DNA of 64,000 nucleotides, taken from positions 2,143,185-2,207,184 of the forward strand of contig NZ_CM001773.1 in the NCBI RefSeq assembly GCF_000314895.2, in the 5' to 3' direction. Both the position numbers and the translations under genes were made by a program. The stretch is from Providencia sneebia DSM 19967. GTDB taxonomy: Bacteria > Pseudomonadota > Gammaproteobacteria > Enterobacterales > Enterobacteriaceae. Positions 17,315-28,400 of this stretch are shown here, piece by piece (the stretch's first letter is position 1; each line of letters begins with the position of its first letter). The notes under the pieces were generated by a model. The model did not search any database and was not told the origin of the DNA. It saw nothing but the letters and a program-made list of their open reading frames with translations.

Positions 17315-18403
17315 ATGAAGAAAACTTTATTATTTACCCTAATCGGTAGTGCATTTTTAGTGAGTTGCGCTGCTAAGCATTCTGAAAGTGTTTCACCGAA
17401 AGTCATAACAACTCAACAAGAGGCGGTTATTGAAAAACAGGTTGATGCTTTAGATAAAGCTTTCCCTATTGACCAACGTGAGCCATCGCAATTTCCAGCA
17501 TATGTTGAATTATTAAAAGAGCATGCTTTAGCGCAAGGCATAAAACAATCTACAATTGATCGTGGATTTGCCAATATTCACTTTATTGAGCGTGTTGTTA
17601 AAGCGGACAAGGGACAGCCCGAAAAAAGGGCAACAGTCACGCTTGATAGTTACTTAAAAAATGTTTTACCTGCCTCGCGCATTAATGCAGGTGCGCAAAA
17701 GTATTGGGAAAATGAAGCGATTTTAAATGCCGTAAGTAAACGCTCGGGTGTTCCTCCTCAATATATTGTTGCATTATGGGGATTAGAGAGTGGTTTTGGG
17801 CGTTCACAAGGAAAAGAAGATGTTATCTCAGCATTAGCAACGCTTTCATTTGAAGGGCGCCGAGAAGCTTTATTTAGCAAACAACTTTTTGCCGCTTTAG
17901 AGATAATGGATAAAGGTTATATTCCGGATGACCAGCAACTAAAAGGTTCATGGGCTGGTGCAATGGGGCAAAGTCAATTTATGCCAACATCTTACCTTGC
18001 TTACGCGGTAGATGGTGATGGCGATGGTAAAATTGATATTTGGAACAATAAAGCAGATGTTTTTGCTTCTATAGCAAACTATTTAGCAACAGAAGGCTGG
18101 CAGTCTGCATTGCCTTGGGGTTACCAAGTTAATTTGCCTGCTGATTTTAATCGTCAGCTTGAAGGTGTGAAAACTGAACAAGGTAAAACAGTTGCACAAT
18201 GGGAAAAATTAGGCGTTAAATTACCTGCATTTGCTAAGTTACCATCGAATGTAAAAACGTGGATTGTTATTCCTGATGATCCTCAAGGAAGAACATATCT
18301 GGTAACTGATAATTTCCGTACCATAATGCATTGGAATCGTTCATATTATTTTGCATTGAGTGTTTGCCTGATGGCAGATGGTATTGCTCAAAAAATACAA
18401 TAA
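17315..18403 (+). CDS. MltB-family lytic murein transglycosylase (lipoprotein)
   Basis: Predicted periplasmic, lipid-anchored enzyme that cleaves the MurNAc-GlcNAc bond of peptidoglycan with 1,6-anhydro product formation. The 362-residue protein has a lipoprotein signal ending FLVSC, the catalytic glutamate in LWGLESGFGRSQG, the substrate-groove motif AGAMGQSQFMPTSYLAYA, and an acidic EF-hand-like loop DGDGDGKIDIW comparable to the calcium site of MltB. A third MltB-type segment ends the protein (FRTIMHWNRSYYFALSV). It sits between ycgL and ycgM, where E. coli K-12 has no such gene. MltB itself is a near paralogue, so I give no symbol. Confidence 0.9.
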   Translation: MKKTLLFTLIGSAFLVSCAAKHSESVSPKVITTQQEAVIEKQVDALDKAFPIDQREPSQFPAYVELLKEHALAQGIKQSTIDRGFANIHFIERVVKADKGQPEKRATVTLDSYLKNVLPASRINAGAQKYWENEAILNAVSKRSGVPPQYIVALWGLESGFGRSQGKEDVISALATLSFEGRREALFSKQLFAALEIMDKGYIPDDQQLKGSWAGAMGQSQFMPTSYLAYAVDGDGDGKIDIWNNKADVFASIANYLATEGWQSALPWGYQVNLPADFNRQLEGVKTEQGKTVAQWEKLGVKLPAFAKLPSNVKTWIVIPDDPQGRTYLVTDNFRTIMHWNRSYYFALSVCLMADGIAQKIQ

Positions 18404-18423
18404 TGAGAGTAGGAGTGACAACT

Positions 18424-19080
18424 ATGTATCAACATCGCGATTGGCAAGGTGCTTTATTGGATTTTCCTGTGAATAAGGTTGTGTGTGTTGGTAGCAATTA
18501 TGCCAAACATATTAAAGAGATGGGCTCAGCGCATCCTGAAGAACCCGTCATTTTCATTAAACCAGAAACAGCATTGTGTGATGCTAATCAACCCATTGTC
18601 ATTCCCAAAGAGTTTGGTTCTGTTCATCACGAAGTTGAGTTGGCTGTGCTTATTGGCATGCCTTTGAAAAATGCAGATGAAGACCGCGTATCTCGATCAA
18701 TTGCAGGTTTTGCGGTTGCGTTAGACTTAACCTTAAGAGATTTACAGGCGAAATTTAAAAAAGCGGGTCAACCTTGGGAAAAAAGTAAAGCGTTTGATGG
18801 TGCTTGCCCAATATCTGGTTTTATTCCTGTCAATAGCTTTGGTGACCCTCAAAATGCTCAGCTTTCCTTAGAAATCAATGGGGAAGTTCGTCAGTCAGGT
18901 TCGACTCGTGATATGATCACGCCAATTTTGCCGTTGATTAGTTATATGTCACGCTTTTTCACCTTACGCCCTGGAGATATTATTTTAACGGGGACGCCTG
19001 AAGGTGTCGGGCCATTAGTGTCTGGTGATATGTTAAAATTATCGATTAATGACCATTCGTTAACAACACGAGTGATCTAA
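18424..19080 (+). CDS. ycgM: Fumarylacetoacetate hydrolase-family protein YcgM
   Basis: Cytosolic metal-dependent hydrolase or decarboxylase of the FAH family. The 218 residues match E. coli YcgM over their length: [33 protein letters not shown], metal-ligand acidic motif [29 protein letters not shown] and [15 protein letters not shown]. Homologues include acylpyruvases and oxaloacetate decarboxylases, and the true substrate here is unknown. Upstream in-frame starts would overlap the transglycosylase. ATG 18424 has TAGGAG about nine bases before it, 20 bases after the preceding stop. Confidence 0.93.
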   Translation: MYQHRDWQGALLDFPVNKVVCVGSNYAKHIKEMGSAHPEEPVIFIKPETALCDANQPIVIPKEFGSVHHEVELAVLIGMPLKNADEDRVSRSIAGFAVALDLTLRDLQAKFKKAGQPWEKSKAFDGACPISGFIPVNSFGDPQNAQLSLEINGEVRQSGSTRDMITPILPLISYMSRFFTLRPGDIILTGTPEGVGPLVSGDMLKLSINDHSLTTRVI

Positions 19081-19091
19081 ATATAGGATTT

Positions 19092-19550
19092 ATGAGTATT
19101 ATGTCTCAGCCTTTTTGGCAGGTTAAAACGTTAGATGAAATGACAGATAATGAGTGGGAATCGTTGTGTGACGGTTGTGGTCAATGTTGTTTGCATAAAT
19201 TAATTGATGAAGATACCGACGAAATTTATTTCACTAACGTTGCATGTAATCAATTAAATATTAAAACCTGCCAGTGTAAACATTATGAAAATCGTTTCGA
19301 TTACGAAGAAGATTGTATCAAACTTAATCGCCATAATTTAGAAACGTTTGATTGGTTGCCTCATACTTGTGCTTATCGTTTATTACTTGAAGGCAAAACA
19401 TTACCAATGTGGCATCCTTTAATAACGGGATCAAAAGCGGCAATGCATGGAGAAAGAATATCTGTGCGTCATATTGCTGTTAGAGAAAGTGATGTGATTA
19501 TTTGGGAAGATCATATTATGAACCACCCAGATAAATCGAAAAGACTTTGA
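19092..19550 (+). CDS. ycgN: YcgN family cysteine-cluster protein (UPF0260)
   Basis: Conserved protein with cysteines spaced as in iron-sulfur or zinc-binding proteins, of unknown function. The 152-residue product has [11 protein letters not shown] at about residues 28-38, [21 protein letters not shown] and an additional CIKLNRHN and CAYRLL. The closing block [20 protein letters not shown] is highly conserved. Two ATG codons are possible, 19092 and 19101. AGGA lies three bases before the first and 12 before the second, so the start is uncertain by three residues. It follows ycgM by 11 bases. Confidence 0.92.
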   Translation: MSIMSQPFWQVKTLDEMTDNEWESLCDGCGQCCLHKLIDEDTDEIYFTNVACNQLNIKTCQCKHYENRFDYEEDCIKLNRHNLETFDWLPHTCAYRLLLEGKTLPMWHPLITGSKAAMHGERISVRHIAVRESDVIIWEDHIMNHPDKSKRL

Positions 19551-19577
19551 TGCAATCAAATTAAAAGGGGTCTTGCT

Positions 19578-20216
19578 ATGAAATTATATCTTTATGACCA
19601 TTGTCCATTTTGTGTTCGTGCCAGAATGATTTTTGGATTAAAAAATCTACCCGTTGAGAATATTTATTTATTGGATAATGACGTAGAAACACCAACTAAA
19701 ATGATTGGTCGTAAAATGCTGCCCATTTTAGAAAAAGATAATGGCGAATATCTCCCTGAAAGTTTAGATATTGTGCATTATGTTGATCAATTATCGGCTC
19801 CTGCTATTGCGACGGGTGAAATTTCACCTGAAGTTGACCAATGGTTTAAAGAAGTTTCTGGCGCAGTTTATAAGCTGGTTGTTCCTCGTTTTACACAATC
19901 ATCATTCCCGGAAATTAAAACGCCTGAAGCGAAAAAAGCGTATATTGAACGTGAAGAAAAACGGTTTGGTGACCTTAATATTCCTTTAAAAGAGACGAAA
20001 ACATTTCTTATTGAATTAGAACCGCATATGGATGTTTTAGATGAATGGTTAGAAAAACGCGGGGATATTATCAATATTGATGATTTTATTATTTTCCCTG
20101 TGCTACGCAGTTTATCTATTGTTGCCGATTTACCCTTTAGCACCACCATATTGAACTATATGGAAAAAATGTCTAAAGCTGCGAATGTTGAATTGTTATT
20201 CGATCAAGCTAAATAA
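19578..20216 (+). CDS. grxB: Glutaredoxin 2
   Basis: Abundant GST-like glutaredoxin that reduces protein disulfides and mixed disulfides with glutathione. The 212-residue protein begins with MKLYLYDHCPFCVRARMIF, giving the redox pair Cys9-Pro-Phe-Cys12, and has the glutathione-binding MLPILEKDNGEYLPESLDIV. A helical C-terminal GST-type domain follows (about 85-212). AAAAGGGG precedes the ATG. It lies 27 bases after ycgN and is followed by a hairpin terminator. Confidence 0.95.
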   Translation: MKLYLYDHCPFCVRARMIFGLKNLPVENIYLLDNDVETPTKMIGRKMLPILEKDNGEYLPESLDIVHYVDQLSAPAIATGEISPEVDQWFKEVSGAVYKLVVPRFTQSSFPEIKTPEAKKAYIEREEKRFGDLNIPLKETKTFLIELEPHMDVLDEWLEKRGDIINIDDFIIFPVLRSLSIVADLPFSTTILNYMEKMSKAANVELLFDQAK

Positions 20217-20241
20217 ACTCAAAGACTGTCAATATGACACT

Positions 20242-20285
20242 TGCATCCCGAGTGAATAATATGTTTCTCGGGATGCAGTATTTGT
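20242..20285 (+). terminator. grxB intrinsic terminator
   Basis: Arms TGCATCCCGAG (20242-20252) and CTCGGGATGCA (20267-20277), 14-base loop, followed by GTATTTGT. Confidence 0.7.
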
Positions 20286-20314
20286 AATGATATAAATTAT
20301 TAGGTCATTAAAAC

Positions 20315-20752
20315 CTAATTTATATAATCATGCAGGGTATAAACCAATTTCTTTTTACCCTGAGAAAGAACCAAACTCTTATTATTATACGAAATAGCTA
20401 CGCCATCGCTGAGCATTTGCTTAATTAATGGGTCCCATTTAGAGAGATCTTCATCAACACACTCCAACTCAGTTTTTGATAAATGTTTGACACGAAGAGT
20501 CGCATTATGAACTCTGCCCATACCATAAAAGTCGTTACACATTGTGGCCGTGATAAACATTTTTTCACCAAAAGAAATTGTTGGTGTACTTGTTTTACCC
20601 GTAATGGGGCGCCCATCAATTTCCGTCAAAATAAAATTATGGTGAAGCAACTGCTGTTCAGTCACATTATCGCTATTACTAGCATTCACTTTCTGAGTTT
20701 GACAAGCGACTAATAAACAACCAAATAGTACTAAAGGTATAATCCGCTTCAT
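20315..20752 (-). CDS. hslJ: HslJ-like META-domain lipoprotein
   Basis: Heat-shock protein HslJ homologue, an envelope lipoprotein linked in E. coli to heat response and novobiocin resistance. The 145-residue product has a signal peptide with lipobox LLVAC, the META domain with FILTEIDGRPITG, PTISFGEKMFITATMCNDFYG and the C-terminal KKLVYTLHDYIN. It begins 18 bases after ldhA and is probably co-transcribed with it, as in E. coli. Confidence 0.9.
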   Translation of the reverse strand: MKRIIPLVLFGCLLVACQTQKVNASNSDNVTEQQLLHHNFILTEIDGRPITGKTSTPTISFGEKMFITATMCNDFYGMGRVHNATLRVKHLSKTELECVDEDLSKWDPLIKQMLSDGVAISYNNKSLVLSQGKKKLVYTLHDYIN

Positions 20753-20770
20753 TTATTACTATACCTATAT

Positions 20771-21772
20771 CTATGAGGCTTTAACGATGTTAGGGCAAGA
20801 TTCACCACGGCTTATTTCGCTAATATTACTTAATGTTGTTTCACTAATACTTGTTAGTGCTTCATCAGTTAAGAAAGCTTGGTGCCCTGTGAATAAAACG
20901 TTATGACATGAGGAAAGACGACGGAAAATATCATCTTGAATAACATCATTTGATTTGTCTTCAAAGAAGAGTTCACGTTCATTTTCATAAACATCCATGC
21001 CTAATGCACCAATTTTTTGAGATTTAAGGGCATTAATTGCAGCGGCAGAATCAATAAGGCCACCGCGGCTTGTGTTAATGATCATTACGCCATTTTTCAT
21101 TTTATTGAAGGCAGACTCATCCAATAAATGATAATTTTCCGGTGTAAGTGGACAATGAAGTGAAATAATATCCGAATTTTTATACAGCGTATCTAAATCA
21201 ACATATTCCGCACCTAAATCCAGAACAGCTTGGTTTGGATAAGGATCATGCGCTAATAAACGCATACCAAAACCTTTTAAAATTCGCAGTGTAGCAAGAC
21301 CGATTTTACCTGTGCCAATAATACCTGCGGTACGATTGTGCATATTAAAACCAGTTAAACCTTCTAATGAAAAATTGGCATCGCGGGTTCTTTGATATGC
21401 GCGATGAATACGGCGATTTAAACAGAGCATCATACCAACAGCATGTTCAGCCACGGCTTCAGGTGAATAAGCGGGTACACGAACAACTTGGATACCCAAC
21501 TCTTCGGCGGCGTTTAAATCAACATTATTAAAACCTGCACAACGTAATGCTAATATATGTATATTCAGTGCCGCGAGTTCTTCTAATACTTCACGACTGG
21601 CGTCATCATTAACAAAAATACAGACAGCATCAGCACCAACCGCATTCTTTGCAGTTTGTACTGTTAAAGGGAAATCAAAGTATTCTATATCAAAGTCAAA
21701 ATCTGATCTTTGATTGACTTGATTCATATGTTTGCGATCATATTGTTTAGTGCTATAAGAAACGATTTTCAT
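20771..21772 (-). CDS. ldhA: D-lactate dehydrogenase (fermentative)
   Basis: NADH-dependent reduction of pyruvate to D-lactate during mixed-acid fermentation, in the cytosol. The 333-residue protein of the D-2-hydroxyacid dehydrogenase family has the N-terminal MKIVSYSTKQYDRKHM, the NAD-binding GIIGTGKIGLATLRILKGFG, INTSRGGLIDSAA with the catalytic arginine region, the glutamate block MDVYENERELFFED and the catalytic histidine in LFTGHQAFLTDEAL. It is divergent from ydbH, as in E. coli. Confidence 0.96.
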   Translation of the reverse strand: MKIVSYSTKQYDRKHMNQVNQRSDFDFDIEYFDFPLTVQTAKNAVGADAVCIFVNDDASREVLEELAALNIHILALRCAGFNNVDLNAAEELGIQVVRVPAYSPEAVAEHAVGMMLCLNRRIHRAYQRTRDANFSLEGLTGFNMHNRTAGIIGTGKIGLATLRILKGFGMRLLAHDPYPNQAVLDLGAEYVDLDTLYKNSDIISLHCPLTPENYHLLDESAFNKMKNGVMIINTSRGGLIDSAAAINALKSQKIGALGMDVYENERELFFEDKSNDVIQDDIFRRLSSCHNVLFTGHQAFLTDEALTSISETTLSNISEISRGESCPNIVKAS

Positions 21773-22024
21773 CTAAGTAACTCCGTGTACAATTAGGAAC
21801 CTAGAAACTCAAAAATAAAGTGATAGTTTAAATAAGTAACTATCAAGGGTTCAGGTCAGAATAAGACAATTATTACTGTAAATCACCAAAAAAATAGAAA
21901 ATAAGACTTTCCTTACAGTATAACGTCAATAGTCGTTGAAAATAGCCAATATAGTGGTCATTGAATTAAACGGGACAACATTGTTTCTCATATTTAGCAT
22001 CAATAAAAACAAGGAAGTTGTTTA

Positions 22025-24613
22025 ATGAAAAGGATACTAAAAATATTACTTTTGAGCGCAGCTTCGATTTTTGTGCTCATGTGTATATTATGGTTAACAA
22101 TGGCTCGCTGGCTTCCCATTGTGGCTAAAATTTATCTTCCCGAAAATGTGACATTGTCTATTAGCCAACCAACATTGACTAATAAGCAATTTACTGTTGA
22201 TAGTATACAACTAAGAGCAGAAAATTGTTTATGGATTAATGCACAAAATAGTCGATTTTCACTTTTTCCATTACACTTAGTTATTGATGAATTAAAGGAA
22301 GATAATCAGTGTTTAGCGTTTTTAACTAGCCAAAATGAGAATGAAAGTTCCGCAATATCTGTTAGTGAAATTATTCAAAATCTGCCAACCTTTTCATTCG
22401 TTATCAATAAAGTGATCCTAGCACCTTGGGAAAGTTATCAAGGAAATTTATGGCTATATCGTAATGATAAAACACCACTGTCTTTAGACTATCGCGGTGA
22501 TAAATTAGCTATTTCAACTCATATTACTGAAGATGGCCATTTAATTATTGAACGTCTTGTCGCGACATTGCCAAATGAAGAACAGCAAATTAGTTTGAAT
22601 GGTCAGCTGATATTGCCCTTAATGACAAATGAATTACCTGAAAATGGGGCATTATTTGCAGATTTTCAGCTAACTCAGCCTTCAAAATCGTTACATGCCA
22701 AATTTCAGTGGCAGAAAAATCAAGGTGATTTATCTCTCTTTGATGTCAATACAGGCCAAGAAATATTGCATCTTCCTTGGGAAGTTCAACCCACTGTTAT
22801 TAATATTACAAATGGGCGCTGGTGGTGGGAACAAAATAGCTTACCTATACAAGGCGGTATTTCATTGAAAGTGGAAGATTGGCCTGAAGGGATGGCGAAC
22901 ATGGTTATTAGTAGCCGCATAAATGCGATTACTGAAGCTAAGAAGGGCAAAGCGAATCTCGTTTTAACACTACCAGCAACTAAGATTAATGTATTAGATG
23001 CCGATATTAAATTGGGTCTAAATGGGCAAGTAAAATATAACGATATGGTATTGGATATTAATTTACCTACCAAAATTTCAGGTCAATTAATTTCACCATC
23101 AGTGATGTTTCAACCAGGCGCATTATTACGGGCTTATGGGCGAGTTTCTCCAACGTTATTGTTACAAGAAGCGCGTTTGCCTCTTGCTGGAACATCTTTA
23201 AATAGAGAAGGCGTATCAGGCAGATTACAAGCAATTTTAAAAGTCAAAGAGCAATATTGGGGAAATTTTGCCGTTCATTTAGATGGTCAAGCGGATCAAT
23301 TTAAATTTGATAAAGGCTCATGGGATTGGAAATATTGGGGTGAAGCGTATTTACCGTCATTAGCTGCAAATTGGGATATTCAAGGTAAAGGACGTTGGCA
23401 AGAGACACTGATCACATTAGATAGCTTGGATACTGGATTTGATCAGATAAAATATGGTTTGTTATCTATGAATACCACGAGGTTGGTATTGACCAAACCG
23501 TTAATGTGGCAACGAGATATTAATAAAGCGCAATTTTTAGGCTCAGTGAAATTAACCAGTAATCGCATGCAATTTGGTGCGGCAAGTTACCTACCCAAAA
23601 TTACGATTAATGCTGATATTGCAGGGAAGTCACCCGCTGATTTTCAATTAAAAGCAGATTTAAGCACACAACAAGTTGGACCAATTGTTATTTTTACTCG
23701 TTGGGATGGTGAGCGTTTTAGAGGTATGGCACGTTGGCCAGAACAATCCGTCAGTGCTTTTCAAACATTAATTCCTGCGGATTTAGGGATCACGTTGCGA
23801 GAAGGAAAGTTATTTTCTCAAGCCGCATTTTCTATTGATCCTGAAAAAGGATTCATTGCAGGTGGTCACTGGCGTGTTGAAAATACGGGGTTGTGGTTAA
23901 AAGATGGAGAGATCAGTGGGCTTAATTTTGTTTTACCTTGGAAATTGCAAAATAGTACTTGGGTTTTAGGTGAAAAATCACCGGTAGAATTACGCATTAA
24001 ACAACTCAATAATTTATTTGAATTAACCGATATTCGTGCTGATTTAAACGGTTCTTATCCGCCAACAAATCAACAGCCATTAAAACTCAGTAATGTGAGT
24101 TTTAATGTATTAGGTGGGAAAGTTTCCTTAGATTTATTACGCTGGCCACAAGAGCAGCCTGCAACGATCCGCCTTCATCAAGTTGAGTTGAGCCAGTTAT
24201 TTACTGTTCTTAAAGTTAGCCAATTTGCGGCATCAGGTAAAGTTGATGGTGAATTACCTTTTTATCTCTCTAATCCTGAATGGATCGTAAAAAAAGGCTG
24301 GGTACAAAATAGTGGTCCTTTAGCATTACGCCTTGATACTCAATTTGTAGAGTCAATTAAAAAGGATAATATATCCGCGGGTTCTGCAATAAGTTGGCTC
24401 CAATATTTAGAGATTTCGCGTAGTCGCACTGAAGTTAATATCACCAATTTAGGATTATTAACAATGAAAACGTTGATTGTAGGCTTTAATTCTCAAGCAA
24501 CGAAAAGGCAAGAGGTTCATCTTAATTATTCTCATGAAGAGAATATTTTTCAATTATGGAAAAGTTTACGTTTCGGCAGTAATTTAGAAGAGTGGTTAGA
24601 AAAAAACCTGTAA
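22025..24613 (+). CDS. ydbH: AsmA-like intermembrane protein YdbH
   Basis: Inner-membrane-anchored, periplasm-spanning protein of the AsmA-like group (TamB, YhdP, YdbH), which in E. coli work redundantly in moving phospholipids to the outer membrane. The 862 residues start with one transmembrane segment (about 7-28, LLLSAASIFVLMCILWLTMA), followed by a very long beta-rich stretch consistent with a hydrophobic-groove fold. The length is close to the E. coli 879. ynbE and ydbL follow as an operon. GAAGTTG stands about six bases before the ATG. Confidence 0.93.
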   Translation: MKRILKILLLSAASIFVLMCILWLTMARWLPIVAKIYLPENVTLSISQPTLTNKQFTVDSIQLRAENCLWINAQNSRFSLFPLHLVIDELKEDNQCLAFLTSQNENESSAISVSEIIQNLPTFSFVINKVILAPWESYQGNLWLYRNDKTPLSLDYRGDKLAISTHITEDGHLIIERLVATLPNEEQQISLNGQLILPLMTNELPENGALFADFQLTQPSKSLHAKFQWQKNQGDLSLFDVNTGQEILHLPWEVQPTVINITNGRWWWEQNSLPIQGGISLKVEDWPEGMANMVISSRINAITEAKKGKANLVLTLPATKINVLDADIKLGLNGQVKYNDMVLDINLPTKISGQLISPSVMFQPGALLRAYGRVSPTLLLQEARLPLAGTSLNREGVSGRLQAILKVKEQYWGNFAVHLDGQADQFKFDKGSWDWKYWGEAYLPSLAANWDIQGKGRWQETLITLDSLDTGFDQIKYGLLSMNTTRLVLTKPLMWQRDINKAQFLGSVKLTSNRMQFGAASYLPKITINADIAGKSPADFQLKADLSTQQVGPIVIFTRWDGERFRGMARWPEQSVSAFQTLIPADLGITLREGKLFSQAAFSIDPEKGFIAGGHWRVENTGLWLKDGEISGLNFVLPWKLQNSTWVLGEKSPVELRIKQLNNLFELTDIRADLNGSYPPTNQQPLKLSNVSFNVLGGKVSLDLLRWPQEQPATIRLHQVELSQLFTVLKVSQFAASGKVDGELPFYLSNPEWIVKKGWVQNSGPLALRLDTQFVESIKKDNISAGSAISWLQYLEISRSRTEVNITNLGLLTMKTLIVGFNSQATKRQEVHLNYSHEENIFQLWKSLRFGSNLEEWLEKNL

Positions 24614-24628
24614 AAATAAGGGAAACAA

Positions 24629-24835
24629 GTGAAATTACTTATAACAAGTGCATTTGTGTTAATGTCAATGATGTTAACGGGGTGTTTAAAAATAGAAGTC
24701 GCTACTCCTGATAAACCAATTAATATTAATATGAATGTCAAAATTGAGCATGAAATTCAGATCAAAGCGGATAGGCAGATTGAAGATTTGCTCAAAGAAA
24801 ATAGCGAGCTATTTGGTAAGGTAGAGACAAAATGA
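24629..24835 (+). CDS. ynbE: Outer-membrane lipoprotein YnbE
   Basis: Small lipoprotein that in E. coli oligomerises and joins the C-terminus of YdbH, completing a bridge to the outer membrane. The 68-residue product has the signal and lipobox MLTGC (cysteine at about residue 19) and the characteristic PINININMNVKIEHE-like segment, here PDKPININMNVKIEHEIQIK. The start codon is GTG at 24629 with AAGGGA at 24618-24623. Its end overlaps ydbL by four bases. Confidence 0.93.
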   Translation: MKLLITSAFVLMSMMLTGCLKIEVATPDKPININMNVKIEHEIQIKADRQIEDLLKENSELFGKVETK

Positions 24836-25161
24836 AACAATTCATCAAAATAGTGATGTTATTCAGTTTATTAACTGTGTTTCCTGCACTTGCTTTAACG
24901 GTTGATGAAGCGAAAAACCAAGGATTAGTGGGTGAAACGCTATCAGGCTATCTTGCTGTCATTAATGAAGATAATAAACTTGCCACAGAATTAGTCTCGA
25001 ATATTAACCGTGAACGAGAGCTAAAATACAGTGAAATAGCCAAGAAGAATAATCTGCAAACGCGTGAAGTTGCTAGAATTGCAGGGCAAAAATTAGTTGA
25101 ACGAGCAAGTTCAGGTGAATATGTTCGAGGTATTAATGGTCAATGGTTACAGAAAAAGTAG
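24832..25161 (+). CDS. ydbL: YdbL family periplasmic protein
   Basis: Secreted DUF1318 protein encoded with ydbH and ynbE. In E. coli it is proposed to modulate the YdbH-YnbE interaction. The 109 residues have a cleavable signal peptide (about 1-21, ending FPALA), then LTVDEAKNQGLVGETLSGYL and VNRERELKYSEIAKK-type motif, here NINRERELKYSEIAKKN, and the ending VRGINGQWLQKK. The ATGA overlap with ynbE implies translational coupling. Confidence 0.93.
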   Translation: MKQFIKIVMLFSLLTVFPALALTVDEAKNQGLVGETLSGYLAVINEDNKLATELVSNINRERELKYSEIAKKNNLQTREVARIAGQKLVERASSGEYVRGINGQWLQKK

Positions 25162-25464
25162 TCCATATCATATTAAGTCAACATAATGATTAATATGCAC
25201 TTCATCATCTGCCTACATGGCGAATTGTTTACAGTTTAGCTGATACAATTGAGTATAAAAACGGATATTTGAAAGTACCTTACTTTTACAGTTAATCTGA
25301 AAGCTTACTACTTGGTTTTACTGCTAGATAGCCGAAAAACTGCTAGAATTCGCATCAATTTTCAAATCAAATTATTGACTACGACATGAACAATTATAAC
25401 GCTGATTAAGTTTGTCATTCTCAATTGGTTAGTCGTCTAAGATATATAAATAAGGATCCAAAAA
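25162..25464 (+). other. ydbL-hrpA intergenic region
   Basis: 303 bases with no ORF. ACTGCTAGA occurs twice (25320-25328 and 25339-25347) about 120 bases before hrpA. No terminator for ydbL and no convincing promoter can be fixed by eye. Confidence 0.3.
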
Positions 25465-28400
25465 GTGAAATCCATACTGACAGCTTTAGAAGCTGATATT
25501 GGACAAACTTCATTACGTGATCAGTGGCTATTAAAAAAACGCCTGCACGGAGTGGCTAAAATTCGTGATGATAAATCGCGAGCTGCGGTATTAGATGTGA
25601 TTAAAGCTGATATTGAAACAGCAAAACAGAAGGTGGCAAATAAGTTATTAAATCCACCCAAAATCATTTACCCTGAAAATCTACCTGTAAGCCAAAAAAA
25701 ACAAGCAATTTATGATGCGATTAAACAACATCAAGTTGTTATTATTGCAGGGGAAACAGGTTCTGGTAAAACAACCCAGATCCCAAAAATTTGTTTAGAG
25801 TTGGGTCGTGGAATTAAAGGGTTCATTGGACATACCCAGCCAAGACGATTGGCTGCTCGTTCTGTCGCTGCTCGTTTGGCGCAAGAGCTAGAGAGTGAAA
25901 TTGGCACAACGGTAGGTTATAAAGTCCGTTTTAGTGACCAAGTCAGCGAAAATACCAGAGTCAAACTGATGACTGATGGTATTTTGTTGGCAGAATTGCA
26001 AAATGATAAATTATTACTGCAATATGACACCATTATTATTGATGAAGCACATGAACGCAGCCTGAATATTGATTTTATTTTAGGGTATTTACGCCAATTA
26101 TTAATCAAACGCCCTGATCTGAAAGTCATTATTACATCGGCAACGATTGATCCTGAACGATTTTCACGCCATTTTAATCAAGCACCAATCATTGAAGTTT
26201 CTGGGCGCACTTATCCTGTAGAAGTCCGTTATCGTCCTATTATTGGTGCGGATAATGATAATGATCGCGACCAAATCGATGGCATTATTGATGCAGTCAA
26301 TGAATTGGGCAAAGAAAGTGCAGGCGATATTTTGATTTTCATGAGTGGTGAACGTGAAATTCGTGACACTGCGGATGCTTTGAATAAATTACAATTACGC
26401 CATACTGAAATTTTGCCCTTGTTTGCTCGCTTATCAAATAGTGAACAAAATCGTATTTTCCATCCTCATGGTGGCCGCCGTATTATTTTATCCACTAACG
26501 TGGCTGAAACATCTTTAACAGTGCCTGGTATTAAATATGTCATTGATACAGGTTACGCACGGATCAGCCGCTATAGTTTTCGCACTAAGGTACAACGCCT
26601 TCCTGTTGAACCAATATCTCAAGCTTCTGCTAATCAGCGTAAAGGCCGGTGTGGTCGGGTTTCTGATGGAGTTTGTATCCGTCTCTATTCCGAAGAGGAT
26701 TTTTTGGGACGGCCAGAGTTTACTGATCCTGAAATATTAAGAACCAATCTTGCCTCTGTTATTCTACAAATGACCTCAATTGGTTTAGGGGATATCAGCG
26801 CATTTCCATTTGTTGAAGCACCAGACAAACGGAATATTCAAGATGGTGTCAAATTGCTTGAAGAGTTAGGGGCAATTAAACCTCATAAAGAGAATGAACG
26901 CGGCTATTTGCTAACGGATATCGGTCGCCAATTAGCTCAATTACCGGTTGATCCAAGACTTGCCCGTATGGTGATTGAAGCGAAGAAACAGGGTGCTGTT
27001 CGTGAAGCAATGGTGATTGTGTCAGCGCTATCCATTCAAGACCCAAGAGAAAGGCCACTTGATAAACAGCAAGCTTCTGATGAAAAGCATCGTCGTTTTC
27101 ATGATAAACAATCTGATTTCCTCGCCTTTTTAAATTTATGGGATTATCTCAAAGATCAACAAAAGGCACTTTCTAATGCTCAGTTTAGAAAAATGTGTCG
27201 CCAAGATTTTCTCAACTATTTGCGTGTTCGTGAGTGGCAAGATTTATATACCCAATTAAGACAAGTTGTTAAAGAACAGGGTATTCCTATTAACAGTTTA
27301 GAGGCTGATTTTAGAAGCATTCATGTTTCTTTATTGGCGGGTTTACTTTCTCATGTTGGGCAAAAAGATGCAGATAAACCCGAGTTTACCGGCGCGAGAA
27401 ATGCCCGATTTATGTTATTTCCGGGCTCTGGGTTGTTTAAAAAACCGCCCAAATGGGTGATGGTGGCCGAATTAGTTGAAACCTCAAAATTATGGGGCAG
27501 AATTGGCGCAGCAATTGACCCTGAATGGATTGAACCTTTAGCCGCGCATTTAGTTAAACATCACTATAGCGAACCGCATTGGTCAAAATCGCAAGGCGCT
27601 GTAATGGCGTCAGAAAAGGTAACGCTTTATGGATTACCGATTGTCGCTGCTCGTCAAGTCAACTACGGAACAATCGATCCATTATTATGCCGTGAATTAT
27701 TTATTCGTCATGCATTGGTTGAAGGAGACTGGCTCACCAAACATGCCTTCTTTAGAGAGAATCGTAAGTTACTTGCTGAAGTTGAAGACTTAGAACATAA
27801 ATCGCGTCGCAGAGATATTTTGGTTGATGATGAAACTTTATTTGCATTTTATGATCAACGTATCCCCAATGATGTTATTTCAGCGCGTCATTTTGATCAT
27901 TGGTGGAAAAAAATATCAAAACAGCAGCCTGATTTGCTAAATTTTGAAAAAAATATGCTAATTAAGGAAAATGCAGCGAATGTTTCATTACTTGATTATC
28001 CCAATTATTGGCATCAAGGTGATTTAAAATTCCGCTTAAGCTATCAATTTGAGCCGGGAACAGATGCTGATGGTGTAACGGTTCATATTCCTTTGGCGAT
28101 ATTAAATCAGGTGCAAAATGTGGGTTTTGATTGGCAAGTTCCGGGATTACGTGAAGAATTAATCATCGCGTTGATTAAATCTTTGCCGAAACCTATCCGC
28201 CGTAATTTTGTGCCCGCACCAAATTATGCGTCTGCATTTTTAGAACGGGTTCCTACACCCGATGGCAATATTCTTGAAAGGCTCGAAAAAGAGTTGCGCC
28301 GGATGACAGGGGTGACCGTTGATCGTGATTCTTGGCAATTATCGCAATTGCCTGTGCATTTACAGATGACTTTTCGTGTTATAGGTGAGAAAAATAAAAC

